A DNA stretch of 8,649 nucleotides from Candidatus Bathyarchaeota archaeon (GCA_020697635.1 JAEHCT010000044.1:1-8649); one strand, 5' to 3'; positions 1 to 6,114 are shown, counted from the stretch's first letter. Notes: generated from the sequence alone by a model not told the origin. Program-made: numbers and translations.

Positions 1-310
1 CCTCCGAGTCGACCTGGATCCACTTGGCGCCTATGTTCTCTGCGAACCTCTCGGCCTTGAGGTAGAGGGCCCTGCCGTGGCCACGGCCCCTACGGTCTGG
101 CTTAACCTCGATGTTCTCTATGTAAAGGGTGTCCGGGCGTATGGCCCGCGAGTCTCGGAGAAGAACCGTCTGGACGTAGCCATGCTCGCCCCCCAGCATC
201 CAAGCCGAACCCTTCCCGTAGCTCTCCCCAGGTCCCGTGATCACGAATAGACCCTCAGGTGTGTAGCTCCTGCGGCGCCTAGCCTCCCCGGGGGCTCCTG
301 ATGGGTGCAT
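1..310 (-). CDS. GNAT-type N-acetyltransferase, N-terminal part (runs off left edge)
   Basis: The first 103 codons of a gene read leftward; the C-terminus lies outside the window. The ATG at 310 is chosen because an in-frame TGA lies eight codons upstream with no other start between, and GAGGAGAGG precedes it. About residues 66-80 carry the acetyl-CoA pyrophosphate-binding signature of GNAT enzymes (DRRGRGHGRAL, an R-x-x-G-x-G/A motif). It is preceded by a strand ending IENIEVKP and followed by a helix ending ERFAENIGAKWIQVDSE, which is the usual order of GNAT strand 4, the P-loop helix and strand 5. GNAT proteins transfer an acetyl group from acetyl-CoA to an amine; the substrate cannot be told here. 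The roughly 20-residue lead-in is basic (EARRRRS). The family call is fairly secure; a RimI-like role would be a guess. Confidence 0.72.
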   Translation of the reverse strand, partial: MHPSGAPGEARRRRSYTPEGLFVITGPGESYGKGSAWMLGGEHGYVQTVLLRDSRAIRPDTLYIENIEVKPDRRGRGHGRALYLKAERFAENIGAKWIQVDSE

Positions 311-346
311 CTCTGATGCCTCTCCTCAGAATACGCTGACCCACGG

Positions 347-353
347 TATATAT
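347..353 (-). promoter_or_regulatory. TATA box for the GNAT gene
   Basis: A perfect alternating TATATAT lies about 40 bp upstream of the ATG at 310. An archaeal start about 25 bp downstream would put the transcript 5' end near 324-326, leaving a leader of about 15 nt with GGAG/AGAGG. The gene can therefore be transcribed separately from the exported-protein gene that ends 63 bp upstream. Confidence 0.65.
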
Positions 354-372
354 GGGTTGTAGGGCGGCCCAG

Positions 373-1539
373 CTACCCGATGACCTGACTGTGGAGCACA
401 GCCACGACGGTGTCGCAGGTGAACTCGACCTCCACGTAGCCGTCTAAGCCTCTCACCCTCGTCACGCCCTCACCCGCTCTGCTGACGGCCCACTCCCTGA
501 ACACCCAGTCATCACTCCCAGATGTTGCGAGCAGACAGACGACCGAGCCCTCGTCGGCGAGGTAGACACCCGGCTCGGGCGTGGTCGCCACCCCCGGCAC
601 CCCGTCCGGCTGAACCATGACGGTGAGCTTCACCTTTCCCAGCGGCGCCTGGAGCCAGGGCGTGGGCCCCGGGTCGACGCCCACCACGCTCTCAAGCGTC
701 AGGGTGGTCGAGTTCCCCAGCCTACCGGCGACCTTTACCTGCTGGAGGGTCAAGTTTCCGCTGGGTGCCTCAGGGGTCCCCTTGTTCTCGGCCGGAGCTG
801 AAGCACCTGTGAAGGGTATGGGCCGCGACACCCTCAACACGGTGTTGTTGTATAGGTCCTTCACCGCTGCGTAGAGCTGCACCCGGTCAGGCGGATCGGA
901 GGCGTTGAGAGCATACCGCTTGTGGACGGTGAGACACGTGTCGAGGCCGCCTGAGGTGGTCTTCCAGCTACGCATCTCCGCCGCCTCGCCGTCAACGAGC
1001 AGGCCATAGCTGAACTTCACCGCCCCGCTGGGGCTTATGTAGTTAAAGGAGGTCGACACCGTCAGCGAAGAGCTGTTCTCGGCCTTCACGTCTTTGAAGC
1101 GGATGTCCTGCAAGGACTCGTCGCCCCGCCCACGGGCCAGCGTGAGCGTCGGTGAGTTAAACCGCGTCCACTCGTTTTCGGTGTTCCGCGCGTAGCTCTC
1201 CAGTTGTAGCTCGTGGGCGCCTTCCCTGAGGGTGATTGTCCTGTTCATGTGGAGGACGGTGGGGGCGGTGACGGCGGGGTGCGCCCAGGGGACGTCGGGT
1301 AGGTCGCTCCAGCACACGGCCTCCACGATGAAGCCGTCGACGATCAGATCGAGGCTGCAGTACTCCAGCTCTGGGGTGGAGCTCTCCAGCCACACCTCGG
1401 CGCATATCTGTACCTCTGGGCCCGACTGGGTGACGTTGAACGAGTATAGCTGTAGAAGTATGTCGGGCTCCGTGCTCTGGTTCAGCGTGGGTATCAGGAT
1501 GGAGACGAGGAGAAAGGGCAGGATGTAGCTGGGTCTCAT
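373..1539 (-). CDS. Exported protein with three repeated beta-rich modules, function unknown
   Basis: I do not recognise the family. Residues 1-22 look like a Sec signal peptide (Arg2, then a hydrophobic stretch from Tyr5 to Leu19). There is no convincing C-terminal anchor, so the protein is probably secreted or held non-covalently. Three similar segments at about 28-69, 146-184 and 264-313 share a pattern: a short strand, a polar or N-glycosylation turn, alternating hydrophobic strands, then (L/Q)-V/P-D-G. I infer three Ig-like or beta-sandwich modules. The C-terminal segment (about 324-384, with FREWAV and later VEFTCDTVVAVL) recalls InlB-type B-repeat ends. Seven N-x-S/T sequons (N35, N99, N155, N212, N231, N262, N276) suggest surface N-glycosylation. 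Six cysteines (46, 61, 76, 202, 335, 375) could form disulfides. It is divergent from srp54 and not obviously related to its neighbours. Confidence 0.75.
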   Translation of the reverse strand: MRPSYILPFLLVSILIPTLNQSTEPDILLQLYSFNVTQSGPEVQICAEVWLESSTPELEYCSLDLIVDGFIVEAVCWSDLPDVPWAHPAVTAPTVLHMNRTITLREGAHELQLESYARNTENEWTRFNSPTLTLARGRGDESLQDIRFKDVKAENSSSLTVSTSFNYISPSGAVKFSYGLLVDGEAAEMRSWKTTSGGLDTCLTVHKRYALNASDPPDRVQLYAAVKDLYNNTVLRVSRPIPFTGASAPAENKGTPEAPSGNLTLQQVKVAGRLGNSTTLTLESVVGVDPGPTPWLQAPLGKVKLTVMVQPDGVPGVATTPEPGVYLADEGSVVCLLATSGSDDWVFREWAVSRAGEGVTRVRGLDGYVEVEFTCDTVVAVLHSQVIG

Positions 1540-1572
1540 CTACACCGGTTACAGGTTAAGCCCGGTCAGAGG

Positions 1573-1578
1573 ATTAAA
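1573..1578 (-). promoter_or_regulatory. Probable TATA element for the exported-protein gene
   Basis: On the minus strand TTTAAT is centred about 36 bp upstream of the ATG at 1539, giving a predicted leader of about 11 nt (AACCGGTGTAG). That leader has GGTG only 3 nt before the ATG, so no well-placed Shine-Dalgarno. It is a weaker match than the other TATA boxes in the window. Confidence 0.4.
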
Positions 1579-1628
1579 CCGATGTAGCCGAGACGGACCG
1601 GGGATGAGGACACCCGGGATACTTGATA

Positions 1629-1635
1629 TTTATAT
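1629..1635 (+). promoter_or_regulatory. TATA box for the srp54 operon
   Basis: TTTATAT in an otherwise GC-rich stretch, centred 42 bp before the GTG at 1674 and 33 bp before the GTG at 1665. A start 25 bp downstream falls near 1657, giving a leader of about 17 nt that contains GGGTG. It probably drives srp54, eL21, rpoF and DUF655 together, since no comparable promoter is seen between those genes. Confidence 0.65.
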
Positions 1636-1673
1636 GACATGACCTAGTCTACACACATTACCGGGTGTACGCA

Positions 1674-2999
1674 GTGGTACTGGAGAAGCTGGGAAGCAAC
1701 CTATACAACGCCATACAGAAGATCATCAAAGCCCCAGTGGTGGACGAGGCGCTGGTGAAGGAGCTCGTCAGGGACTTCCAGAGGGCTCTACTCCAAGCCG
1801 ACGTCAACGTGAGCCTGGTGATGGAGCTCAGCCAGAACATACAGAGACGCACCCTCGAAGAAAAGCTGCCCCCCGGGATCAGCCGCCGCGAGCACCTAAT
1901 CAAGGTCATTTACCACGAGCTCACCAGGTTCGTGGGCGAGAAGCCCCAAGAGCTGAAGATCCAGCCCGGCAAACAAAATGTTCTCATGATGGTGGGCATC
2001 CAGGGCTCCGGTAAGACCACTCACAGCGCCAAGCTCGCCCGCTACTACCAGAAGCGCGGCCTCAAGGTGGGCATAATATGTGCCGACACGTTCAGGCCGG
2101 GGGCCTACAGCCAGCTCAAGCAGCTCGCCGACGGCATCAAGGCACCCTTCTACGGGGAGGAAGACGCTAAGGACCCCGTGGCCTTGGCGAGGAGGGGGGT
2201 TGAGCACTTCAGGGACACGGAGGTGGTCCTCCTGGACACCTCGGGCCGCCACAAGGAGGAGAAGGGGCTCATCCGGGAGATGCAGGAGATTGCCGCCGCC
2301 GTGAAGCCTCAGGAGATCATACTGGTCTTGGACGGAACCATAGGCCAGCAGGCGGCCGCCCAGGCGACGGCGTTCAAGGAAGCCTCCGAGGTGGGCAGCA
2401 TAATAGTCTCCAAGCTGGACGGCACCGCCAGGGGAGGCGGAGCCCTCAGCGGGGTAGCAGCGACGAGCGCGCCCATCAAGTTCATCGGCACCGGCGAGAA
2501 GATAGAGGACCTAGAGGCGTTCGTCCCAAGCAGGTTCATCGGTCGTCTCCTCGGGATGGGGGACATCGAGGGACTCGTCGCCAAGGTCAAGGAGGCGGAG
2601 ACCCCGGTCTCGGAGAAGGACGTCGTGGCGATGCTCAGCGGCAAGTTCAGCCTCCAGGACATGTACAACCAGTTCGAAGCCATGAGCAACATGGGGCCCC
2701 TTCAGAAGGTGCTGGGCATGATACCTGGGATGAGCTACCAGCTGCCCACAGACGAGATGGAGAACGCCGAGGAGCGGCTAGCTAAATACAAGGTTATCAT
2801 CCAGAGCATGACCGTCGAGGAGAAGGAGGACCCCAAGGTGCTGAACAGGAGCCGCATCAAGCGCGTCGCCCGGGGCAGCGGTACAGACGAGCGGGAAGTA
2901 AGAGAACTTATAAAACAGTATAACACTATGAGGAAAATGCTCAGACAGATGAAGGGCAGCCGAAGGATGAGGCGCCAGATGCCTTTCAAACTGGGATGA
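1674..2999 (+). CDS. srp54: Signal recognition particle 54 kDa protein, SRP54/Ffh
   Basis: The GTPase of the archaeal signal recognition particle. It binds SRP RNA and hydrophobic signal sequences at the ribosome and docks with the receptor FtsY at the membrane. With the GTG at 1674 as start the protein is 441 residues and begins MVLEKLG, like other archaeal SRP54s; GGGTG lies 6 nt upstream. An in-frame GTG at 1665 would add three residues. The N domain is about residues 1-95 and contains ALLQADVNV. The NG GTPase follows: P-loop GIQGSGKTT near 108, ADTFRP near 137, DTSGRH near 188 (usually DTAGR), SKLD near 246 (usually TKxD), then ARGGGALS. The Met-rich M domain runs from about 320, with the RNA-binding segment RSRIKRVARGSG near 392. 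Full length. It opens a four-gene run; the eL21 ATG follows after 13 nt. Confidence 0.97.
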   Translation: MVLEKLGSNLYNAIQKIIKAPVVDEALVKELVRDFQRALLQADVNVSLVMELSQNIQRRTLEEKLPPGISRREHLIKVIYHELTRFVGEKPQELKIQPGKQNVLMMVGIQGSGKTTHSAKLARYYQKRGLKVGIICADTFRPGAYSQLKQLADGIKAPFYGEEDAKDPVALARRGVEHFRDTEVVLLDTSGRHKEEKGLIREMQEIAAAVKPQEIILVLDGTIGQQAAAQATAFKEASEVGSIIVSKLDGTARGGGALSGVAATSAPIKFIGTGEKIEDLEAFVPSRFIGRLLGMGDIEGLVAKVKEAETPVSEKDVVAMLSGKFSLQDMYNQFEAMSNMGPLQKVLGMIPGMSYQLPTDEMENAEERLAKYKVIIQSMTVEEKEDPKVLNRSRIKRVARGSGTDEREVRELIKQYNTMRKMLRQMKGSRRMRRQMPFKLG

Positions 3000-3012
3000 G
3001 GAGACCAGATCA

Positions 3013-3309
3013 ATGGGTAAAAGCAAGGGAATGCGGAGAAAGAGCAGGAGCGCCTTCACCAAGAAGGTAAGGGAGAGGGGGAGGCTACCCCTGAGCAGGC
3101 TGCTGACGAAGTACGAGGAAGGCGAGAAGGTAGTCATAAACATCGACCCAGGCATCCACAAAGCTATGCCACACAAGCGTTACCAGGGCAAGGTCGCCAA
3201 GGTGGTGGGGCAGAGGGGACGCGCATACATACTGGAGATACCCCAGAGGAAGACCGTGAAGACCATCATAACCACGCCTGAGCACATCAGAAAGCACCAG
3301 GAAGCTTAG
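3013..3309 (+). CDS. rpl21e: Large-subunit ribosomal protein eL21 (L21e)
   Basis: A 98-residue archaeal/eukaryotic-type ribosomal protein of the 50S subunit. It has the basic N-terminus typical of eL21 (GKSKGMRRKSRS), then PLSRLL, the SH3-like beta-barrel core with VVINIDPGIHKAMPHKRYQGK (about residues 40-60), GQRGRAYILEI, and TTPEHI near the C-terminus. Length is normal. The ATG at 3013 follows the srp54 stop by 13 nt, and AGGAG at 2999-3003 overlaps that stop and sits 9 nt before the start, so translation is probably linked to srp54. The order eL21 - rpoF - DUF655 is a well-known archaeal neighbourhood. Confidence 0.96.
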   Translation: MGKSKGMRRKSRSAFTKKVRERGRLPLSRLLTKYEEGEKVVINIDPGIHKAMPHKRYQGKVAKVVGQRGRAYILEIPQRKTVKTIITTPEHIRKHQEA

Positions 3310-3311
3310 AG

Positions 3312-3638
3312 ATGTCCGTCACTGAGAAGAAGGAGATCACCGTCGCCGAGGCCCGCAAGCTGCTGATAGACAAGGCCGAGGAGCTTGACCCTCTTCAGAG
3401 ACGGGTGCTGGAGTACACCATCAGGTTCAGCAAGCTGGACAGCGAGACCGCGAAGCAGCTCACGGAGGAGCTCGTGAAGGACGCAGACATAGACCGAAGC
3501 CTCGCGGTACAGATAGTCAACGCCATGCCGGGCAGCATCCCCGAGATACGCACCTTCCTCGGCAGGCAGAGGATCATCGCCGAGGACACCATGGCAAAGA
3601 TTTTAGGGATAATTGAAAAATACCGGGTAGAGGAATAA
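3312..3638 (+). CDS. rpoF: DNA-directed RNA polymerase subunit F (Rpb4 homolog)
   Basis: A 108-residue subunit that pairs with RpoE (Rpb7) to form the stalk of archaeal RNA polymerase, which binds emerging RNA and helps open-complex formation and processivity. The HRDC-like helical fold is recognisable from DPLQRRVLEYTIRFSKLD (about residues 26-43), AVQIVNAMP (about 65-73), the E-x-R-T-F-L segment, and a C-terminal helix ending ILGIIEKYRVEE. The ATG lies 2 nt after the eL21 stop, so translational coupling is likely; AGGA at 3300 is the only Shine-Dalgarno-like sequence. The final codons and stop lie inside a perfect hairpin (3623-3646). Confidence 0.95.
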   Translation: MSVTEKKEITVAEARKLLIDKAEELDPLQRRVLEYTIRFSKLDSETAKQLTEELVKDADIDRSLAVQIVNAMPGSIPEIRTFLGRQRIIAEDTMAKILGIIEKYRVEE

Positions 3639-3646
3639 CTACCCGG
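3623..3646 (+). other. Perfect 8-bp hairpin spanning the rpoF stop codon
   Basis: CCGGGTAG (3623-3630) pairs perfectly with CTACCCGG (3639-3646) across an 8-nt loop, AGGAATAA, whose last three bases are the rpoF TAA stop. No T-run follows, so it does not look like an intrinsic terminator. It lies 12 nt before the Shine-Dalgarno of the DUF655 gene. A role in mRNA processing, stability or setting the relative output of rpoF and DUF655 is inference. Confidence 0.6.
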
Positions 3647-3658
3647 AGACCACCCCGC

Positions 3659-3664
3659 AGGAGG
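3659..3664 (+). promoter_or_regulatory. Strong Shine-Dalgarno that fixes the TTG start of the DUF655 gene
   Basis: AGGAGG ends 8 nt before the TTG at 3673 but only 3 nt before an out-of-frame ATG at 3668. The spacing favours the TTG, and only the TTG frame encodes the DUF655 protein. Confidence 0.75.
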
Positions 3665-3672
3665 CACATGGC

Positions 3673-4239
3673 TTGTATAGAGAGCAGAAGAAGTATGAGG
3701 AGTACGCCTACGTCTTAGATTATCTGCCGCATGGCCGCCCGGGGGCGCCTCGTTCAAGCCACTCCGCGACCGGGGTGATCCAGCTCATAGGGGAGGACTA
3801 CTTCACTCTGTTGGAGGCCACCCCGAGGCGGGACGCCGAGTACAACATCCGTGACAGGATATTCGTCGGGAAGGGGGACAGGGCCCTGGTGGGGCACATC
3901 CTGGGCAGGGTCAACTACGACGAGCTTACCTCGGCCGCCAAGGCCGAGCTGCTCTTCGTAATAGAGGAGATAGTCAAGAACAAAGAGAAGCGTTTCGTGG
4001 AGTTCGTGAACAACAGCCAGCCCCTGACGCCCAGGATGCACAGCTTGGAACTCATACCAGGGATAGGCAAGCGGCTCATGTTCCAGATAATAGACCTGAG
4101 GGAGAGGTACCCCTTCGAGAGCTTCGATGACCTCAAGGAGAGGGCTAACCTGACGGACCCGGTGAAGCTGATATCTCGACGCGTCTTGAAGGAGCTCAGC
4201 GAAGAGGAGAAGTACTACATTTTCACCCGGCCCGCGTGA
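3673..4239 (+). CDS. DUF655 family nucleic-acid-binding protein
   Basis: A 188-residue member of the archaeal DUF655 family (COG1491, predicted OB-fold and helix-hairpin-helix nucleic-acid-binding protein). Hallmarks are EEYAYVLDYLPHG (residues 9-21), the core strand IGEDYFTLLE (39-48), the RIFVGKGDR strand and turn (62-70), YDELTSAAKAELLFVIEEIV (82-101), RFVEFVNNSQPLTPRMHSLELIPGIGKR (107-134, the hairpin being PGIGK), FESFDDLKER, and DPVKLI. No catalytic site is known; a role in RNA or ribosome work is inferred from its constant linkage to eL21 and rpoF. The TTG start is backed by AGGAGG at 8 nt. In many Euryarchaeota the next genes are ksgA and a PrmC/HemK methyltransferase; neither is present here. 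Confidence 0.93.
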   Translation: MYREQKKYEEYAYVLDYLPHGRPGAPRSSHSATGVIQLIGEDYFTLLEATPRRDAEYNIRDRIFVGKGDRALVGHILGRVNYDELTSAAKAELLFVIEEIVKNKEKRFVEFVNNSQPLTPRMHSLELIPGIGKRLMFQIIDLRERYPFESFDDLKERANLTDPVKLISRRVLKELSEEEKYYIFTRPA

Positions 4240-4259
4240 GTTGCGATAACTTCAAGTAT

Positions 4260-4266
4260 CTATAAA
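4260..4266 (+). promoter_or_regulatory. TATA box for the 71-residue membrane-protein gene
   Basis: CTATAAA is centred 24-25 bp before the ATG at 4288, so the predicted transcript begins at or within a base or two of the start codon. This is the expected geometry of a leaderless archaeal mRNA, and no Shine-Dalgarno is present. Confidence 0.65.
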
Positions 4267-4287
4267 TGTTGATTCTCACGGACGGCG

Positions 4288-4503
4288 ATGAATGAGTATC
4301 TGATCCTGTTCGTCTTGTTGGCGCTGTCTCTACTGATCCTCGGTCTACTTGTAAGAGTGCTTTCACAGGTGAAACGGGTTAAAGAAACAGCCGATGCTCA
4401 GGCCATCGAACTCAAGCCCAGTGAGCGTATCTCCCCCGAAGCCCCCTTGGAAGACGCCGAGGGAGATGAGGAGGAGAAGCAGGAGAAAAAGGCTCAACAG
4501 TAA
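4288..4503 (+). CDS. Small single-span membrane protein with a charged cytoplasmic tail
   Basis: A 71-residue protein I do not recognise. Residues 5-22 are one strongly hydrophobic helix (a run of Leu, Ile, Val, Phe and Ala). Asn2 and Glu3 precede it and Arg23, Lys29, Arg30 and Lys32 follow, so the positive-inside rule predicts N-terminus out and the tail in the cytoplasm. The tail (about 23-71) begins as an amphipathic, possibly coiled-coil helix and becomes very acidic and then mixed-charge (AEGDEEEKQEKKAQQ), probably disordered. It has its own TATA box at leaderless spacing. Codon use and base composition match its neighbours except in the AT-richer ends. A link to membrane targeting is only suggested by srp54 upstream. 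Reality as a gene is supported by the promoter, ATG and TM/tail layout. Confidence 0.7.
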   Translation: MNEYLILFVLLALSLLILGLLVRVLSQVKRVKETADAQAIELKPSERISPEAPLEDAEGDEEEKQEKKAQQ

Positions 4504-4517
4504 CAAGCCCCCGAGGA

Positions 4518-4534
4518 ATTTTCATTATCTTTTT
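4518..4534 (+). terminator. T-rich stretch, possible archaeal terminator
   Basis: ATTTTCATTATCTTTTT lies 14 nt after the stop of the small membrane-protein gene. Archaeal RNA polymerase can stop at T-runs without a hairpin. The end of this stretch overlaps the uL16 TATA element, so it may serve either role or both. Confidence 0.3.
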
Positions 4535-4536
4535 AA
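4530..4536 (+). promoter_or_regulatory. Probable TATA element for the uL16 gene
   Basis: TTTTTAA is centred at 4533, which is 36 bp before the ATG at 4569 and 24 bp before a GTG at 4557. A transcript starting near 4557-4559 would carry GGTGA or part of it ahead of the ATG, or would begin on the GTG as a leaderless message. Confidence 0.5.
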
Positions 4537-4568
4537 GAATCTACATAGGCTATGTGGTGAGACAAGCG

Positions 4569-5063
4569 ATGAAGGCTAGCACATTCAAGCACAAGAAGAA
4601 CATGGCGTTCACCCGGCGCAAGTACATGGGCGGCGTACCGGGGAGCAAGATCGTCAAGTTCACCATGGGGAACACCGGCGGCGAGTTCAGCCACAGGCTG
4701 GAGCTCATCAACCTCAGGGACATACAGATACGCCACAACGCCCTTGAGGCGGCCAGGATAGCGGCCAACAGGGTGCTGGAGACCAACTTAGGCAGGGACA
4801 ACTTCATGCTCAAGATAGTGACGTTCCCCCACAATATCATCAGGGAGCACAAGAGGGTCAACGTTGCTCAGGCCGACCGTTTCCAGGAGGGCATGAAGAA
4901 GGCCTACGGGAAACCCACCGCCATGGCGGCCAGGATCAAGAATAGGAGCCCCATAATCATCGCGGAGGTCGACAAGAAGGACATCGGCCACGCCAAGGAG
5001 GCCCTGAAGCGTGCCGGCGCCAAGCTTCCGGTACGGACGAAGATCATCGAGTCGAAGCTCTAG
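4569..5063 (+). CDS. rpl10e: Large-subunit ribosomal protein uL16 (archaeal L10e)
   Basis: A 164-residue 50S protein of the L16/L10e family, which sits near the peptidyl-transferase centre and the tRNA acceptor arms. Diagnostic segments are FTRRKYMGGVPGSKI (about residues 14-28), FTMGN, IRHNALEAARIAANRVLE (near 52-69), FPHNIIREHK, ADRFQEGMKKAYGKPTAMAARI, and the C-terminal alpha/beta unit ending AKLPVRTKI. The ATG at 4569 is preferred because GGTGA lies 8 nt upstream and the predicted transcript start near 4557-4559 leaves little room for more. GTG codons at 4557 and 4554 are in frame and would add 4 or 5 residues. The usual family N-terminus (RPARCYR) is matched loosely by KASTFK. Confidence 0.93.
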   Translation: MKASTFKHKKNMAFTRRKYMGGVPGSKIVKFTMGNTGGEFSHRLELINLRDIQIRHNALEAARIAANRVLETNLGRDNFMLKIVTFPHNIIREHKRVNVAQADRFQEGMKKAYGKPTAMAARIKNRSPIIIAEVDKKDIGHAKEALKRAGAKLPVRTKIIESKL

Positions 5064-5076
5064 CAGCGTATCATAT

Positions 5077-5083
5077 CTTAATA
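5077..5083 (+). promoter_or_regulatory. Probable TATA element for dph2
   Basis: CTTAATA, centred 24 bp before the GTG at 5104, the same spacing as for the 71-residue membrane-protein gene. It implies a leaderless GTG-initiated mRNA; no Shine-Dalgarno is visible in the 40-base gap. Confidence 0.5.
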
Positions 5084-5103
5084 CTTCTCAACCATACGTT
5101 CAT

Positions 5104-6114
5104 GTGAAGCAGTTGTACCATCTAGAGCTCGAGAGAGTCGTGGAGGAGATCAGGAGCCGGGGGGCAGACCGGGTTCTGCTCCAGCTGCCCGACGGTCTCC
5201 GTCCCCTCGCGTTCCAGATGGCGAAGGCGCTTAGGAAGAGCACAGGCGCCCACGTGTTCCTCAGCGGAGACTCATGCTACGGGGCCTGCGACCTGGCGGT
5301 GAACCAGGCGAGGGAGTTGTCGGTGGGCCTCGTGGTCCACTACGGCCACAGCCGTATGACGGCGGACGACGATGTACCTGTTCTATACGTCCACGCCGAG
5401 GTCGATCTGGACGCCGAGGCCCTCGTGGAGGAGGCCGCCCCCCTCCTGAGTCGATGGCAACGGATAGGGCTCGTCACCACGGTGCAGCACGTTCACATGG
5501 TGGACGAGATAAGGGAGGGGCTTCGGGGGAGAGGCTTCACGGTGTACGTGGGCGAGGGGGCGGAGAGGGCGCCCTACCCGGGCCAGGTTCTCGGCTGCTA
5601 CTACCGTAACGCGCAGGCGGTGGCCGGGGACGTCGAGGCGTACCTTTACGTCGGCGGAGGCGAGTTTCACCCCAAGGGGCTTGTACTGAGCACCGGTAAG
5701 CCGGTGGTCGTCGCCAACCCGTTCAACGCCGCGGTGAGCCTGATGACGGAGGACGACCTGATGCAGCTCGCTAAGAAACGTGTAGCCCAGATAGCCACCG
5801 TCAGGGACGTTGAGAGGATCGGGGTGCTCGTCTCCTCGAAACCCGGGCAGCGGGCGGCGATGGTCGCCGAGATGCTTCAGAGCAGGTTCGCCGAGGAGGG
5901 CTACGAGGCGGTTATCATATACTTGGATGAGGTCAGGGCGGAGCACCTGAACAACTTCGTCGAGGCGCAGGCCTTCGTCAACACCGCGTGCCCTAGGGTG
6001 GCCGTCGACGGCGTGAGCGGCGTGGACAGGCCCATCCTCACGGTGCTGGAGGCGGAGGTGGTGCTCGGCGACCGTAGATGGGAGGACATCTGGGGCGACG
6101 GATACTTGGGGTGA
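5104..6114 (+). CDS. dph2: Diphthamide synthase subunit Dph2, 2-(3-amino-3-carboxypropyl)histidine synthase
   Basis: A 336-residue archaeal Dph2. As a homodimer with a [4Fe-4S] cluster it cleaves S-adenosylmethionine to an aminocarboxypropyl radical and attaches it to the conserved histidine of elongation factor 2, the first step of diphthamide synthesis. Three repeated domains each supply one cluster cysteine, and all are present: C58 (GDSCYGACD), C165 (VLGCYYRNA) and C296 (VNTACPRVAVDG). They match the spacing known for Pyrococcus Dph2 (59, 163, 287). LLQLPDGLRP near residue 25 and YVGGGEFHPKGL near 182 are also typical. The GTG at 5104 is chosen because the reading frame upstream overlaps uL16, and the TATA spacing fits leaderless initiation; a TTG at 5113 is an alternative. 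Full length. Confidence 0.95.
   Translation: MKQLYHLELERVVEEIRSRGADRVLLQLPDGLRPLAFQMAKALRKSTGAHVFLSGDSCYGACDLAVNQARELSVGLVVHYGHSRMTADDDVPVLYVHAEVDLDAEALVEEAAPLLSRWQRIGLVTTVQHVHMVDEIREGLRGRGFTVYVGEGAERAPYPGQVLGCYYRNAQAVAGDVEAYLYVGGGEFHPKGLVLSTGKPVVVANPFNAAVSLMTEDDLMQLAKKRVAQIATVRDVERIGVLVSSKPGQRAAMVAEMLQSRFAEEGYEAVIIYLDEVRAEHLNNFVEAQAFVNTACPRVAVDGVSGVDRPILTVLEAEVVLGDRRWEDIWGDGYLG

Noticed and set aside
617..874. Plus-strand open frame opposite the exported-protein gene
   Set aside because: It mirrors the codon bias of the opposite strand. The minus-strand frame is longer and has a signal peptide and repeats.
1896..2252. Minus-strand open frame inside srp54
   Set aside because: Antisense shadow of the SRP54 G domain; no promoter, ribosome site or recognisable protein features.
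3623..3646. Intrinsic terminator after rpoF
   Set aside because: The hairpin has no following T-run; a strong Shine-Dalgarno for DUF655 follows within 20 nt, so the operon probably continues.
5011..5103. N-terminal extension of dph2 into the uL16 gene
   Set aside because: The extra residues are low-complexity (Ser/Arg-rich), overlap uL16 in another frame, precede the TATA element, and are absent from the family.
5383..5946. Long minus-strand open frame (187 codons) inside dph2
   Set aside because: It lies wholly antisense to a full-length Dph2 with all three cluster cysteines, has a Pro/His/Arg/Leu-rich composition typical of GC-rich antisense frames, and shows no recognisable domain.
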